Assembly: GCF_019097595.1 (NCBI RefSeq)
Contig: NC_080731.1
Coordinates: 16,039,071 to 16,103,070 of the forward strand
Length of the DNA stretch: 64,000 bases
Direction of reading: 5' to 3'
Source of the DNA: Hemibagrus wyckioides
Taxonomy: Eukaryota > Chordata > Actinopteri > Siluriformes > Bagridae
The position numbers and the translations under genes were made by a program. Shown here piece by piece: positions 51,201 to 58,259 of this stretch (position 1 is the stretch's first letter; every line of letters begins with the position of its first letter). The notes below the pieces were generated by a model. It was not told the DNA's origin. It saw only the letters and a program-made list of their open reading frames with translations, and made no database searches.

Positions 51201-54200
51201 CCTGGAGACGATGCGGCCCGACTCGCCCGCCATGTTCGGAGACAAGTGAGTTCTTTTTCTTACCTTAATCTTCTAACCTAAACCTCATTCACTATGTGCA
51301 CTGTATCCATGTGCAGTTTCATTATATTTTAGGGTCATCTCCTTTCGAACCTGAGATGTTCCAATGACATGCACAAAGGTTTTGGTAGTAAATGCGATTT
51401 TAGGCTTAGACATTTCACATGACATAAAGCTTAGAATCTCCAACACCGATCAGATAAATCTTTCCTTAACCTAATGCACATGCTTAAAGCATTGACTCTA
51501 TACATATCACATAGTTACTCTTGCCGTGGCTCAAACTGAAGAGATTCTGCGGTTTAACTTTCATCTGGGGTTCTGTCCAGGCCGACCGAGAGAGAGCGAA
51601 CCGAATGCCTCATCAAAACCAAACTCAGGAGCATCATGATGCTGCAGGACCTGGAGAATGTGACATCGAAGGAGGTGAAAAACAAATAGCTGTGTGTAGA
51701 TCTGTAAAATGTGAAACTTCTAGAGCATACCACCTGCTACTCATTCCTCATAAAACATGAGTGACAAAAGTGTAGCACTTATTTAGCATTAAATACATTT
51801 CTACACTGTTAGTCAGAATACAATAATTCCTGACCCATCAGAATTGAGATTTTGGGGGGTTTTTTTCCTCACACCTCAGATCCGTACTGAGCTCGAGCAG
51901 CACATGAACTGCAATCTGAAGGAGTACAAAGAGTTCATTGACAACGAGATCCTGCTGATCCTGGGTCAGATGGATAAAGCCACACTCATATTTGACCATC
52001 TCTACCTGGTTAGTGAAACTGAAAAGTTTAAGTAATACTAAAAAAAGCAATGATGTGTGTTATGTAAATCCTCTGGGTCTATTTTAGGGATCTGAATGGA
52101 ACGCTTCCAATCTAGAGGAGCTACAGGAGACAGGGTGAGTTAAACTGTATGGATTTTTGTATGGACTTTTAATGCTTTTTTAGCATATGCTATTATTAAA
52201 CTTTCTTGGAATGGATGCAATATTATATACCCTGAATGATACTCTTGTAAGTCTATTAACATTTTTGTTGTTAGGGTGGGCTACATTCTAAATGTCACCC
52301 GGGAGATCGACAACTTTTTCCCAGGGACTTTTTGTTACCACAACGTGCGCGTGTACGACGAAGAGACCACGGACCTGCTGGCTCACTGGAACGACACATA
52401 CAACTTCATCGTTAGGGCTAAGTAAGACAGCACACTACAATCAGTAATGTTTTATTTATGGTGCAGAGGTTTTATTTCTCAAACAAGTTGACCAGTCTTC
52501 AAAATGTTACAATGTTTGCTAAAGATCAGTAGACTCGGTAGCAGAGAGTGATAGTAATAGAATCAGTTATTGGTCATTAATCCACAATAAGACTTAGCAC
52601 TGTGTTGGGAACATAGATGTGTTTGAATTCATTATATGAAAGTAGAACCCCTAAAACAAATTAAATAAATGGACAGAAATTATACTTTAGATATACTTAA
52701 ATTTATTACTATGGTGGTTGTGGCAGCAGTCAACTCTGGACGTAGAGGAGGCAGGTTGAACCAGAAGGTCATGTATGATGATTCTCACCCATGTCTTATT
52801 ACCGCCAGTCTGTATCTGTATGTCTTAGTACTTTTAGAGACTCCCATAACTGAGCAAGTAAGAGAGAGAGAGTGAGAAAAAGAGAGAGATAGAGATAGAG
52901 CATGTGTAGCTGGTGGACCTTGTGAGACACGCTAACTTTCAAGCACATTTTCAACATACAGAAGAAATAAATATGAGCTCAGTGCTCACAAATTGAGTTC
53001 TTTAGCGATATAATCAGATTTAACACAGATTTAAATCAGTCTTTAGGAAGGTTTGTGTCCCTTCCATGTGTTTAATTTTTCTTTTATGCGTTCTCTCCTC
53101 TGACTTTTCAGGAAGAACCAATCCAAATGTCTGGTCCACTGTAAAATGGGTGTAAGCCGTTCAGCATCCACAGTCATAGCCTATGCCATGAAAGAGTATG
53201 GCTGGACCCTGGAGAAGGCCTACAACTTCGTCAAACAGAAACGCAGCATCACGCGGCCCAACGACAGCTTCATGAGACAGCTGGCTGAATACGAGGGCAT
53301 TCTGGACGCAAGGTCAGCATTTTCCACGCTGAGTAGATTTATAATTCAGTCGTTAAAAATATACTTATGTAATAATGTGGCTGTTGGACTGTAATTGGAC
53401 CATTACATTCGTGTTTTTTTTTTGGCAGACCTCTCACTTTAGTAAAATATTATTGTAAAGTAAGTTTCTCAGACAAACACAAGTTGCTATTATAAGTCAC
53501 GTTTAAAAAACTATAATTTACTGATTAAATAATATAATTTCCAACATTAACTATTTAGAAACCAATAACCATTTGCATAACGATATTTAAAAAAATCATA
53601 CTGCTATATTTTTGTAAATACTCTACAGCAAGCAACGTCACAATCGGCTGTGGCATCCAGACTCTGAGTGCGATCATCCTGACTGTCAACGCCCAACAGC
53701 ACCCTGCTGCGCTGACTCCTCATCCCCAGGGGCCGGTCCTTCCTGCTGTGAGGCTGCTGCCCACTCGTCACCCCTTGCTTTGGAACTTGACCCGTCCAAC
53801 CCCCAAAACTCCAACTACTACTTCCGCCGTCTGTCAGACTCTGCACTGGACAGTGAACCGTCAACACCAGTGCGTATGCCACCGCCTCTGCTGGATGTGG
53901 ATCGCGTTTACATTGAGATAGAGGATGTGGAGCGTGATGCCCTGCTGGATGATGAGGCATTTGAAACACCCCGCTTCACTGCACCTACCGGAGAGGGCAC
54001 AGCAGCGCAAACTTGCAGTCGTGGTGCCGAACCTCTGGAGGAGCTGCGTCTGCGCCTTGAATTCAGCACAGTAGAAGAGGAAGATGAGGAGGAGGCAAAG
54101 AAAGAACAGGAGGAGATGCAGGCACTGGCAGAAGGGGGGAGGAGAGAGAGAGAGGGAGGTATAGGGGAGGAGAGTAGCACTGATCTGGGTAACATGAATC

Positions 54201-55587
54201 ACCTGTGCAACGAGAACTCCAACAACAACAACCACCTCAGAACACGAAACAGTCTTGCTGTGAGTAAAGGTTTTGCTGATTTGTTTGGTATGTTACTGAG
54301 TGACTGCTTTATATCCTGATTGTAGCTCATTAAAAACAAATTTGACAGAATTATAGTCAGAAATTGAAATCAATATAATTTATATCATAGAAGCACCTCT
54401 ACAAAGATCTTGCAGCCTTTTGGTTTAAAGACCCTACAGACTTGTATTTATGGCCCATTGTATTATTTTTTGTATCTAAGCTTTTCTTCAATAATGTTCT
54501 GTTGTTTGGTCTTTCTGTATAGGAGAGTATCCTTAAAAAACAGGCACCTAAACCAAGAGCAGTATCCAGCTCTCTCACATCCCCCAGTACTCAAGTCTTG
54601 AATGCCAATGGACGTGGCCATGCTCCCTTACCGCTCTGTGGTGTGCCTAGTGTCTCGGCTGAAGTGCCAGCTTGCACCAGCGTTGCAGTCAATGCCATCA
54701 CACCTACGCGACTATGGGCTTGTGGCCCAAGCTGCAAGTGCAGCAAGTGCAGCAAGACAGCTTCAGATTTGTGCATCACTTCAGCCGTCCAACCCTTGGT
54801 GAATAAGGACAAGTCTGGAAGCCAGTCACAGAAATCTGATCTTCAGAAAACAAAGGATACAGCATTGGTGCAAGTGGTCAAAGAGACTGAAGGTTCACCT
54901 GGCAAGGACAAGGCAGAAGAGAGGGCACCAGGTCTACCTAGAGAGGGGAGCTCACAGCAACAGCAGGAGTCACTAGACCAGCTACATCGATCTGGCCTGG
55001 TCAGGCGGCGAGCTGAGAGGCTGGAGAAACTTTCAGGCTTGTTTCAGGAGCGTTTCCGTGAACATGCAGGAGCTGCCGCACGAGACTCTGCTGAGACACC
55101 CGAGCGTCCTTCTGCAACCGCAGACACTTCATCTGGAATGGTTGGTACTCCAGCAGACTTTTGGACATCCGTGCCGCCTGCAGTTGAAGACTCTGGAGCA
55201 CTGACGCCAGTTTCATCCCCACACGGCTCCACACTGACGCGCAGCTCGAGCAGTGACAGCATCCGCAGCATTCGTGGAAAGCCAGGTCTGGTGCGCCAAC
55301 GGGCACAAGAGATAGAGGCTAGGATGCGCCTGGCTGGACTCACAGTGCCTTCCCGTCTAAAGCGCTCCAACTCATTAGCCAAGCTCGGCAGTCTCACCTT
55401 CTCAACAGAGGACCTGTGCTCCTCAGCATGCTCTTCTGATGCTGGCACCCTTCTTCTTCTCACGCTCTCCCCAGAGCCGGAGGGTACTATCAGTCCAGAT
55501 TGGGATCGTGCCAATCGCTGCTCTGCCTCTACAGCCATGGAGCTCTTTAGTCCAGGAGCAATGGGAACAACTGAGCCCAGGAGCTGA
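9984..55587 (+). CDS. ssh1: Slingshot protein phosphatase 1 (cofilin phosphatase), full gene
   Basis: Slingshot phosphatases dephosphorylate cofilin/ADF at Ser3 and so reactivate actin filament severing; they bind F-actin. The 15 coding exons are 9984-10055, 18795-18832, 40074-40174, 45605-45669, 45865-45986, 48160-48228, 49406-49471, 51051-51245, 51581-51674, 51880-52008, 52088-52134, 52275-52421, 53112-53312, 53629-54259 and 54523-55587. They total 3042 bp including the stop (1013 residues; human SSH1 has 1049), and every junction is GT-AG and in phase. Order: MALVTLQRSPTPS start; slingshot N-terminal domain (about 35-240); DEK_C-type domain (about 244-303); dual-specificity phosphatase domain (about 306-447) with general acid Asp361 in VYDEE and the P-loop HCKMGVSRS with Cys392; an acidic Ser-rich tail; and conserved C-terminal LTRSSSSDS (897-905) and LKRSNSLAKLG (938-948), matching the human segments that bind 14-3-3 when phosphorylated. 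The divergent dao neighbour supports ssh1 over ssh2/ssh3. Which teleost ssh1 copy this is cannot be decided. Confidence 0.96.
13245..13400 (+). repeat. Dispersed repeat, copy 1
   Basis: Contains AACGGGGTGGTTTAATAC, ACCACCCTGAAGCTGATTAT and GTGTTTTATTCC in the same order as the diverged copy at about 49600-49740. It is a non-coding teleost repeat, probably a MITE or SINE, of unknown class. Confidence 0.5.
16750..16880 (+). repeat. Dispersed repeat with TGATGATGTCACACGA core, copy 1
   Basis: Shares TTGTGATGATGTCACACGA and flanking similarity (GAATRCGT upstream; TTTGCxTGATTTT further on) with 46671-46790. No class assigned. Confidence 0.5.
18795..18832 (+). CDS. ssh1: ssh1 exon 2
   Basis: A 38-bp exon encoding DFGSEDDRRLNQ plus a split Ser (AG|T). 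The acceptor is TGATTCAG and the donor AGAG|gtaaga. It corresponds to the human segment ending EEDRKLNLS. Confidence 0.9.
19038..19529. mobile_element. Tigger/pogo-like MITE
   Basis: The 492-bp block starts CAGTGAAACCTGAGCATACG and ends CATTCGTATGCCG...CCACTG, imperfect inverted termini. TA flanks both ends (19036-19037 and 19530-19531). The interior also has sub-terminal sequences rich in ACGAAT/TTCGTA, as in pogo/Tigger-derived MITEs. There is no transposase. Class assignment is by terminal pattern. Confidence 0.7.
20680..20938 (+). repeat. L2-type LINE/SINE 3' tail
   Basis: Ordered blocks TTTCCTCCAGGTACTACG, TTTCCTCCCATGGTCC, AGGGTGTCCCCCACCTTGTG, TAAGCGGTACAGAAAAGG and the end GGATGGATGGATG are the terminal region of teleost L2 elements. 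It is 5'-truncated. Confidence 0.75.
23630..24180 (+). mobile_element. Degenerate Tc1-like transposase relic
   Basis: The frame here contains AFNGYVSIRTGP, WPGLMNNVFFYTMW, VCRLPGEHMAPGC, FQQDNALCHNAKMIQEWF and LNPIEHH, the C-terminal half of the same Tc1 family as 7320-9342. It includes the second Asp region and the Glu region. The N-terminal half is missing, the stretch after the Glu region is scrambled, and the first Asp region has decayed. It ends with the family terminus ACAATATTAGGCAGGTGGTC. It is inactive. Confidence 0.75.
28467..28841. mobile_element. hAT-like MITE with perfect 8-bp target duplication
   Basis: The element starts TAGGGCTGTCAATCG and ends CCCCAGCCCTA. The identical 8-bp sequence GTAATAAT flanks it on both sides (28459-28466 and 28842-28849), the target duplication length of hAT elements. 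The interior has repeated TTAATCGCA/TTAACGC blocks near both ends and a (CT)n tract (28530-28567). There is no transposase. Confidence 0.85.
31360..32600 (+). mobile_element. Degenerate Tc1-like transposon (fourth family)
   Basis: Recognisable pieces in order are the RQIAETFGVAKS-like start (about 31690), VKEVGVSLSKSTIKRW (about 31850), RHGGGSVIAWACM (about 32080), FIDEVNADRRSRMKSDVYR (about 32140) and a nucleotide-level match to SPDLNPTEHAF (about 32315). This is a full-length Tc1 family copy with the N-terminus, core and end in order, but frameshifts and deletions separate them. The catalytic second Asp region is lost. It ends near CCAGTTATTTTTGGGCC. It is inactive. Confidence 0.75.
33475..33623 (+). 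promoter_or_regulatory. ssh1: Possible internal ssh1 promoter / 5' UTR of exon 1b
   Basis: A TATA-like CCTATAAGG at about 33475-33483 lies about 145 bp upstream of the candidate start codon at 33624, after a GA-rich purine tract (33417-33455). Local base composition is much more GC- and CpG-rich than the surrounding intron, as around exon 1. Inference only. Confidence 0.35.
33624..33724 (+). CDS. ssh1: Candidate alternative first exon of ssh1 (exon 1b)
   Basis: An ATG with A at -3 (AGCAGGATG) opens 33 complete codons reading MHLALHLHRRVTLTTMLPYF then VENAVLTQHEIYR. They end at CGCAT|gtgagt, a strong donor. The exon ends in phase 2, exactly like exon 2, so splicing to exon 3 (T|CTGAGCGAG) gives ...EIYRI-LSESFF without shifting frame. 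If used, the product would replace the first 37 residues. The 101-bp segment is CpG-rich inside an AT-rich intron. I do not recognise a named domain. It could instead be an unrelated first exon or a chance frame. Evidence is composition, donor and phase only. Confidence 0.5.
35737..35796 (+). repeat. (AAT)n(AAC)n(AAT)n microsatellite
   Basis: A trinucleotide tract of about 20 units with an AAC block inside AAT/ATA units. Confidence 0.9.
37999..38041 (+). repeat. (CT)n microsatellite in intron 2
   Basis: About 21 perfect CT units, the longest such tract in the window. Confidence 0.95.
40074..40174 (+). CDS. ssh1: ssh1 exon 3
   Basis: Encodes LSESFFMVKGAALFLQQGSS through HKHA, the hallmark start of the slingshot N-terminal domain. 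The acceptor is preceded by a T/GT-rich stretch (GTGTCTGTGTTGCAG); the donor is GCAG|gtgaga, phase 1. Confidence 0.96.
42330..42410 (+). repeat. LINE/SINE 3' tail fragment
   Basis: The motif TGTCCATTGTTGGAAGCACT followed by ATACAAATAAATTGAATTGA is the recurrent 3' tail of a teleost retroposon. Confidence 0.55.
42498..42547. repeat. Near-perfect palindrome (cruciform-capable)
   Basis: The left arm starts AGCTAAAATT and the right arm ends AATTTTAGCT, with about 23-24 bp arms of AT-rich sequence, one unpaired base and a loop of about 3-5 bases. It may be a small MITE end pair or an AT-rich cruciform. Confidence 0.8.
42645..42880 (+). mobile_element. Tc1-like 5' fragment
   Basis: Starts ACAGTCACAGCCACTTTATT, a terminus-like sequence, followed by CCAATCAGCCAATCACATTG and AAAATCATGCAGGTCAGC, the 5' region of a teleost Tc1-like family. 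The 3' side is truncated. Confidence 0.5.
44520..44720 (+). repeat. SINE-like dispersed repeat remnant
   Basis: Contains GGGCCGCCACAGCGGATCAT, AAGTGCCCTTCCTGACACAA, GGCTTGGGACCGGCAC and AATCGAACCCACGG, the block order of a widespread teleost repeat with a class III-like box near its end. It is diverged and truncated. Confidence 0.55.
45605..45669 (+). CDS. ssh1: ssh1 exon 4
   Basis: Encodes (G)DLPQHLQVMINILRSEDRIK L in the slingshot N-terminal domain. The donor CTG|gtgagc is followed within 8 bp by (CA)-rich sequence to 45710. Confidence 0.95.
45676..45710 (+). repeat. (CA)-rich tract at the start of intron 4
   Basis: Three short (CA)n runs separated by TGTA/CGTA immediately after the exon 4 donor. 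Confidence 0.85.
45789..45861 (+). repeat. Two (GT)n tracts at the end of intron 4
   Basis: (GT)9 at 45789-45806 and (TG)8 at 45845-45861. The second takes the place of the polypyrimidine tract directly before the exon 5 acceptor TCAG. Confidence 0.9.
45865..45986 (+). CDS. ssh1: ssh1 exon 5
   Basis: Encodes AVRLESAWSDRVRYMVVVY then TSGRQDTEENILLGMDFNNK D, nearly identical to human SSH1. The exon is 122 bp (0 to 2 phase), so skipping it would shift the frame. Confidence 0.96.
45987..48159 (+). other. ssh1: ssh1 intron 5
   Basis: A 2.2-kb intron. (CA)n at 45992-46023 sits just after the donor; a dispersed repeat is at 46671-46790; (GT)n at 48116-48145 plus T5 sits just before the exon 6 acceptor. 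Otherwise AT-rich with nothing recognised. Confidence 0.65.
46671..46790 (+). repeat. Dispersed repeat with TGATGATGTCACACGA core, copy 2
   Basis: Diverged relative of 16750-16880. Confidence 0.5.
48160..48228 (+). CDS. ssh1: ssh1 exon 6
   Basis: Encodes (S)KSCSIGMVLPLWSDTKIHLD GD(G). At 69 bp with phase 2 at both ends, it could be skipped without frameshift. It is flanked by (GT)n on both sides (48116-48145 and 48261-48293). Confidence 0.95.
48229..49405 (+). other. ssh1: ssh1 intron 6
   Basis: A 1.2-kb intron, about three quarters of which is the minisatellite at 48404-49268. (GT)n at 48261-48293 lies near the donor. The acceptor is TTCTCTTTTGCAG. Confidence 0.9.
48404..49268 (+). repeat. 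26-bp minisatellite, about 33 copies
   Basis: Each unit contains ATTTTATTGTCAGGGGTTTA followed by GT(G/T)TGT-type variable bases. The GTCAGGGG motif recurs at 48421, 48447 and 48473 and is still in register at 49201 (30 periods later), so there are no net insertions or deletions over that span. Variants are GTC/ATC before AGGGG and GTGTGT/GTTTGT. In the last quarter a compound variant (TATAGTTCACATTTTATTAT followed by a normal unit and an AGGAGCTTAG unit) recurs at about 49009 and 49207, showing higher-order duplication. Confidence 0.97.
49406..49471 (+). CDS. ssh1: ssh1 exon 7
   Basis: Encodes (G)GFSVTTAGRTHIFKPVSVQA M(W). 66 bp, phase 2 at both ends. Confidence 0.95.
49472..51050 (+). other. 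ssh1: ssh1 intron 7
   Basis: A 1.6-kb intron. A dispersed repeat copy lies at about 49600-49740. Frames at 50065-50406 and 50695-50922 show no recognisable domain and look like chance. Confidence 0.55.
49600..49740 (+). repeat. Dispersed repeat, copy 2
   Basis: Contains CAACAATGGGGTGGTGTAAT and CACTGAAGTTGATTAAT, the diverged counterpart of 13245-13400. Confidence 0.5.
51051..51245 (+). CDS. ssh1: ssh1 exon 8
   Basis: Encodes SALQVLHKACEVSRRYNYFP, then INEWNAMQDLETMRPDSPAM FGD, closely matching human SSH1. Acceptor TTTACCAG, donor ACAA|gtgagt, phase 2. Confidence 0.96.
51581..51674 (+). CDS. ssh1: ssh1 exon 9
   Basis: Encodes (K)PTERERTECLIKTKLRSIMM LQDLENVTSKE, the start of the DEK_C-type domain. 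Donor GAG|gtgaaa, phase 0. Confidence 0.95.
51880..52008 (+). CDS. ssh1: ssh1 exon 10
   Basis: Encodes IRTELEQHMNCNLKEYKEFI, then DNEILLILGQMDKATLIFDH LYL: the rest of the DEK_C-type domain and the first strand of the phosphatase domain. 129 bp, phase 0 at both ends. Confidence 0.96.
52088..52134 (+). CDS. ssh1: ssh1 exon 11
   Basis: Encodes GSEWNASNLEELQET(G) of the phosphatase domain. 47 bp, donor ACAGG|gtgagt. Confidence 0.95.
52275..52421 (+). CDS. ssh1: ssh1 exon 12
   Basis: Encodes (G)VGYILNVTREIDNFFPGTF then YHNVRVYDEETTDLLAHWND TYNF. It contains the general-acid Asp in VYDEE (residue 361). Confidence 0.96.
52422..53111 (+). other. ssh1: ssh1 intron 12
   Basis: A 690-bp intron with a short GA-rich tract at about 52862-52900. 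No gene seen. Confidence 0.7.
53112..53312 (+). CDS. ssh1: ssh1 exon 13 (catalytic P-loop)
   Basis: Encodes the phosphatase signature CLVHCKMGVSRSASTVIAYA. The catalytic Cys is residue 392, one off human Cys393, and the P-loop Arg is 398. It continues FVKQKRSITRPN and EYEGILDA. All catalytic residues are intact. Confidence 0.98.
53313..53628 (+). other. ssh1: ssh1 intron 13
   Basis: A 316-bp AT-rich intron, donor AG|gtcagc, acceptor CTCTACAG. Nothing else seen. Confidence 0.8.
53629..54259 (+). CDS. ssh1: ssh1 exon 14 (acidic tail)
   Basis: Starts (S)KQRHNRLWHPDSE, the conserved junction after the phosphatase domain. It then diverges from human: a Cys/Pro/Ser-rich segment, YYFRRLSDSALDSEPSTP (FRRLSD is conserved), a long acidic run EEEDEEEAKKEQEEMQ, and an Asn-rich run near 54206-54230. 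The end at GCT|gtgagt is inferred from the donor and the phase-0 match to the next acceptor. Confidence 0.9.
54523..55587 (+). CDS. ssh1: ssh1 exon 15 (C-terminal tail and stop)
   Basis: The 354 codons include QESLDQLHRSGLVRRRAERL (804-823), the Ser-rich LTRSSSSDSIRSIRGKPGLV (896-915), LRLAGLTV-like sequence and LKRSNSLAKLGSLTFSTEDL (938-957). In human SSH1 these segments carry the phospho-serines bound by 14-3-3 that hold the enzyme off F-actin. TGA at 55585-55587. The CxC cluster CGPSCKCSKCSK (726-737) is also notable. Confidence 0.95.
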   Translation, partial: ESILKKQAPKPRAVSSSLTSPSTQVLNANGRGHAPLPLCGVPSVSAEVPACTSVAVNAITPTRLWACGPSCKCSKCSKTASDLCITSAVQPLVNKDKSGSQSQKSDLQKTKDTALVQVVKETEGSPGKDKAEERAPGLPREGSSQQQQESLDQLHRSGLVRRRAERLEKLSGLFQERFREHAGAAARDSAETPERPSATADTSSGMVGTPADFWTSVPPAVEDSGALTPVSSPHGSTLTRSSSSDSIRSIRGKPGLVRQRAQEIEARMRLAGLTVPSRLKRSNSLAKLGSLTFSTEDLCSSACSSDAGTLLLLTLSPEPEGTISPDWDRANRCSASTAMELFSPGAMGTTEPRS

Positions 55588-57589
55588 CAGTAAGGGAGGG
55601 GGATTTGTGCAAGAGGATGTTGTACTTGGACAAAGATTCTCTTCCTGAAAACCTTCTCTTAAAAGGGGAAGATTGGCCATCTGCAGACCAATACCCAGGT
55701 TGGGCGTTAGGGTTTGCAGTAAAAAGATCTCTTTAATGGGTGGATTGGAGAAGGCCTTGCTGAAGTTCCTGTAACTTATGTGGAAGGACTATGCCAAATT
55801 AAAATGTAGAGTTGGGGGAAAACAGGGTTTGCAACACAAAAACTGCTATCCCAAAAGCCTTTCCTCTTATTTGGGAGGATTGACCATCTACAAATTGCAT
55901 CAAAGGGAACAACCCACTGAAGTTCTTAAGACTTGCATGGAAGGACTGCACAATAGATGAACTAACATATAGAGCTGGGAATGAACAGAATGAAAATGCT
56001 GTGAATATTAAAAGTATGCTACTCAAGGAAAAAGGATATCCAAATATTTCGACAAGGCTCTTGTGGTTTTAAGGCTTTTGTAGCATGGAACTGAAGCTGA
56101 AAATGTGTGATAAAAAACTACTTGTACACCGAGTGCTCTTCGGCCAAGCGTCCAAGGATACCATTGCTTTGGTTCCCCTTCCTGCTGAGCAGCCATATTT
56201 CACAAGAAATTGCTACCTGTTGTCTGTTCGTCTACCCGTCTGGTTCGGTGTGAATTCCATCATCCTGCTTACTCATATTTTGATGACACTCTGGATACTT
56301 CTGAACAGCAAAGGAAAAGGGATTTCCAAATCACTGCTGGTTACTTAGCGTGTGCTGAGAAGTTTCTAGAATGTAAGAACACAATTCTGTTTCAATCTCT
56401 CTGCTGTTCACACCGCTCTGTATATCAGCAGATGTTGCTGGAGATACTTTGCTGTATTTAGCTCTGGTCTGAATTCCATGGTTCATTTTACCACTGAATG
56501 TTAACACTGGGCACATGATGGCAGTAAGGACTCGTTTGAAATATTATATCGAAAACACTAAGATGTGTTTGTGTCTGTGGGTTTTGGAGAAACAGTGGTT
56601 GATATTTTATCTTAGACCCTCGTAGTGATGATTTCCTTGAATGCTTTAGTATGGAAGGTATCGCTTTAGCACCTTAGGGACTTTTTCGGCATCTGTCAAA
56701 ACTGTGATTCAATGACAACGATGCATTTGGGGTCTGTGTAAATCACTATATTCATTTACCCCAGTTTGGGGTTAGATGATGATGAAACTAAACCTGGTTG
56801 TCATGTAACGTCCAGAGCTATATTTTCCAGCAGTAGAACTCTACAAGGGCAGCTCTCGTCAACCCTTAACTTGGCACACACTCAGTGTGTTCACAGGTCT
56901 ACTGGGTTATAGCACAAAATAAATATCCTCTAAAACACGCCTACGACAAACCAGCAACGCATATCAGTGGATGCTTAAATATCCTATGAACATAGCATAA
57001 GAATGCTTTTTGGAATATCAGCCCCAGACAAGGTACCTAAGCAATCACAGTTACTCTGCGTTCACACTAGCAAGTAGGCATCTGTTTGTTTTTGTCAAAG
57101 TTGTGATTCCAGCAATAAGAGACTTGGGACACACAACATTTAAATTTCTCAGTTTGGTATTGCTGTGGTTAAACAACCAAGAAGAACTGGAGACAGTAAC
57201 CCAAATATCGCAAATTCTATACTTTTACAGCTTCAGTTCCTGCATGCATTTAGTATAGTTTGCATTCCTCCGATCCAATTAAAAATGTGAACTAAAAGTT
57301 GCCTCAGTTCTGTATTATTATTGTATTAAAATAGGTTTTTAAAGACAAGGAACATAAAGATTTGTATAAATTTTACACTAGAGTGTTAACACTTTGGTTA
57401 CTACCATTTGCAAAGGAATTAAACACAACCCGATGCGTAGATAATTTTCCTATCCCTAAAATGTTTTAGTCCTTCCTTTTTCATCCATTTATTGTTACAT
57501 ACGTAAAACCTGCTGCATTACAGCACGTAATTCCCTAATTTTATGTTCAAGTTCAGAAAAATTCTTAAAAGCGGTGACACTGGAGACAA

Positions 57590-57840
57590 AACTCCACCAT
57601 ATAAACACTTACTCTTTGTGAAATAGCAACACTTTATTGTTAGATTTAGATTGTGGTGTGTCTACCGTACAAGGTCCTGTGAAGGAGCTGTTACCATGGA
57701 AACAATAACGTACTAGTACCTTAATATAAACCTGTGATTTGCCTTGCAGACAGAACTGCTGTCAGAGCTGCTGGTACAGATTAAATTATACATTAAAACA
57801 TTCTGACCGATCAGAAGTAACAATTCAACAGCAGTATGGT
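57590..57840 (+). repeat. Dispersed repeat-like block in the 3' UTR
   Basis: Contains GAGCTGTTACCATGGAAACA, AGACAGAACTGCTGTCAGAG and ATTCAACAGCAGTATGGTAT, resembling a non-coding teleost repeat. A short end block (ACCAATCAGATTTGAGCAGC then GCTGTGGTGTAAT) recurs at 63047-63080. Confidence 0.45.
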
Positions 57841-58202
57841 ATATGAGAACTTTTTAAAAAAAAAATCTACAAAAACATGGAAGCAGTAGTGACATCAGTG
57901 GGGTGTCATCTTCTAGTATGAACGCAGTGTACGATTATAAATATTCCCTCCTCTGTAATGTTGTACACTTCGAGTGGTGTAGTAAATCATGTTCTAGTTA
58001 CTTGTTGGTTTCTCCAGATTTCTGCCCTGATCTAGAAAGAGCCGAAAAGGGTAGATTTCAAAAAGTTCTGATTTCTTCTACTGAACAAATATAAATTGAG
58101 ATTTCTATAATTGTTTCAACGTTTAAAGATAATATGATTTTATCAAATCTTTTGAAATACATTTCAGACTGAAAAATCACAGACACATAAACACAACTAT
58201 GT

Positions 58203-58259
58203 GTATGTATGTATGTATGTATGTATGTATGTATTGTGTGTGTGTGTGTGTGTGTGTGT
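58203..58259 (+). repeat. (GTAT)n(GT)n microsatellite
   Basis: About eight tetranucleotide units followed by about 12 GT units. Confidence 0.95.

Noticed and set aside
53861..54235. Antisense frames over ssh1 exons 14 and 15 (also 55001-55538)
   Set aside because: Shadows of GC-rich coding exons on the other strand; the sense frame has homology and splice sites.
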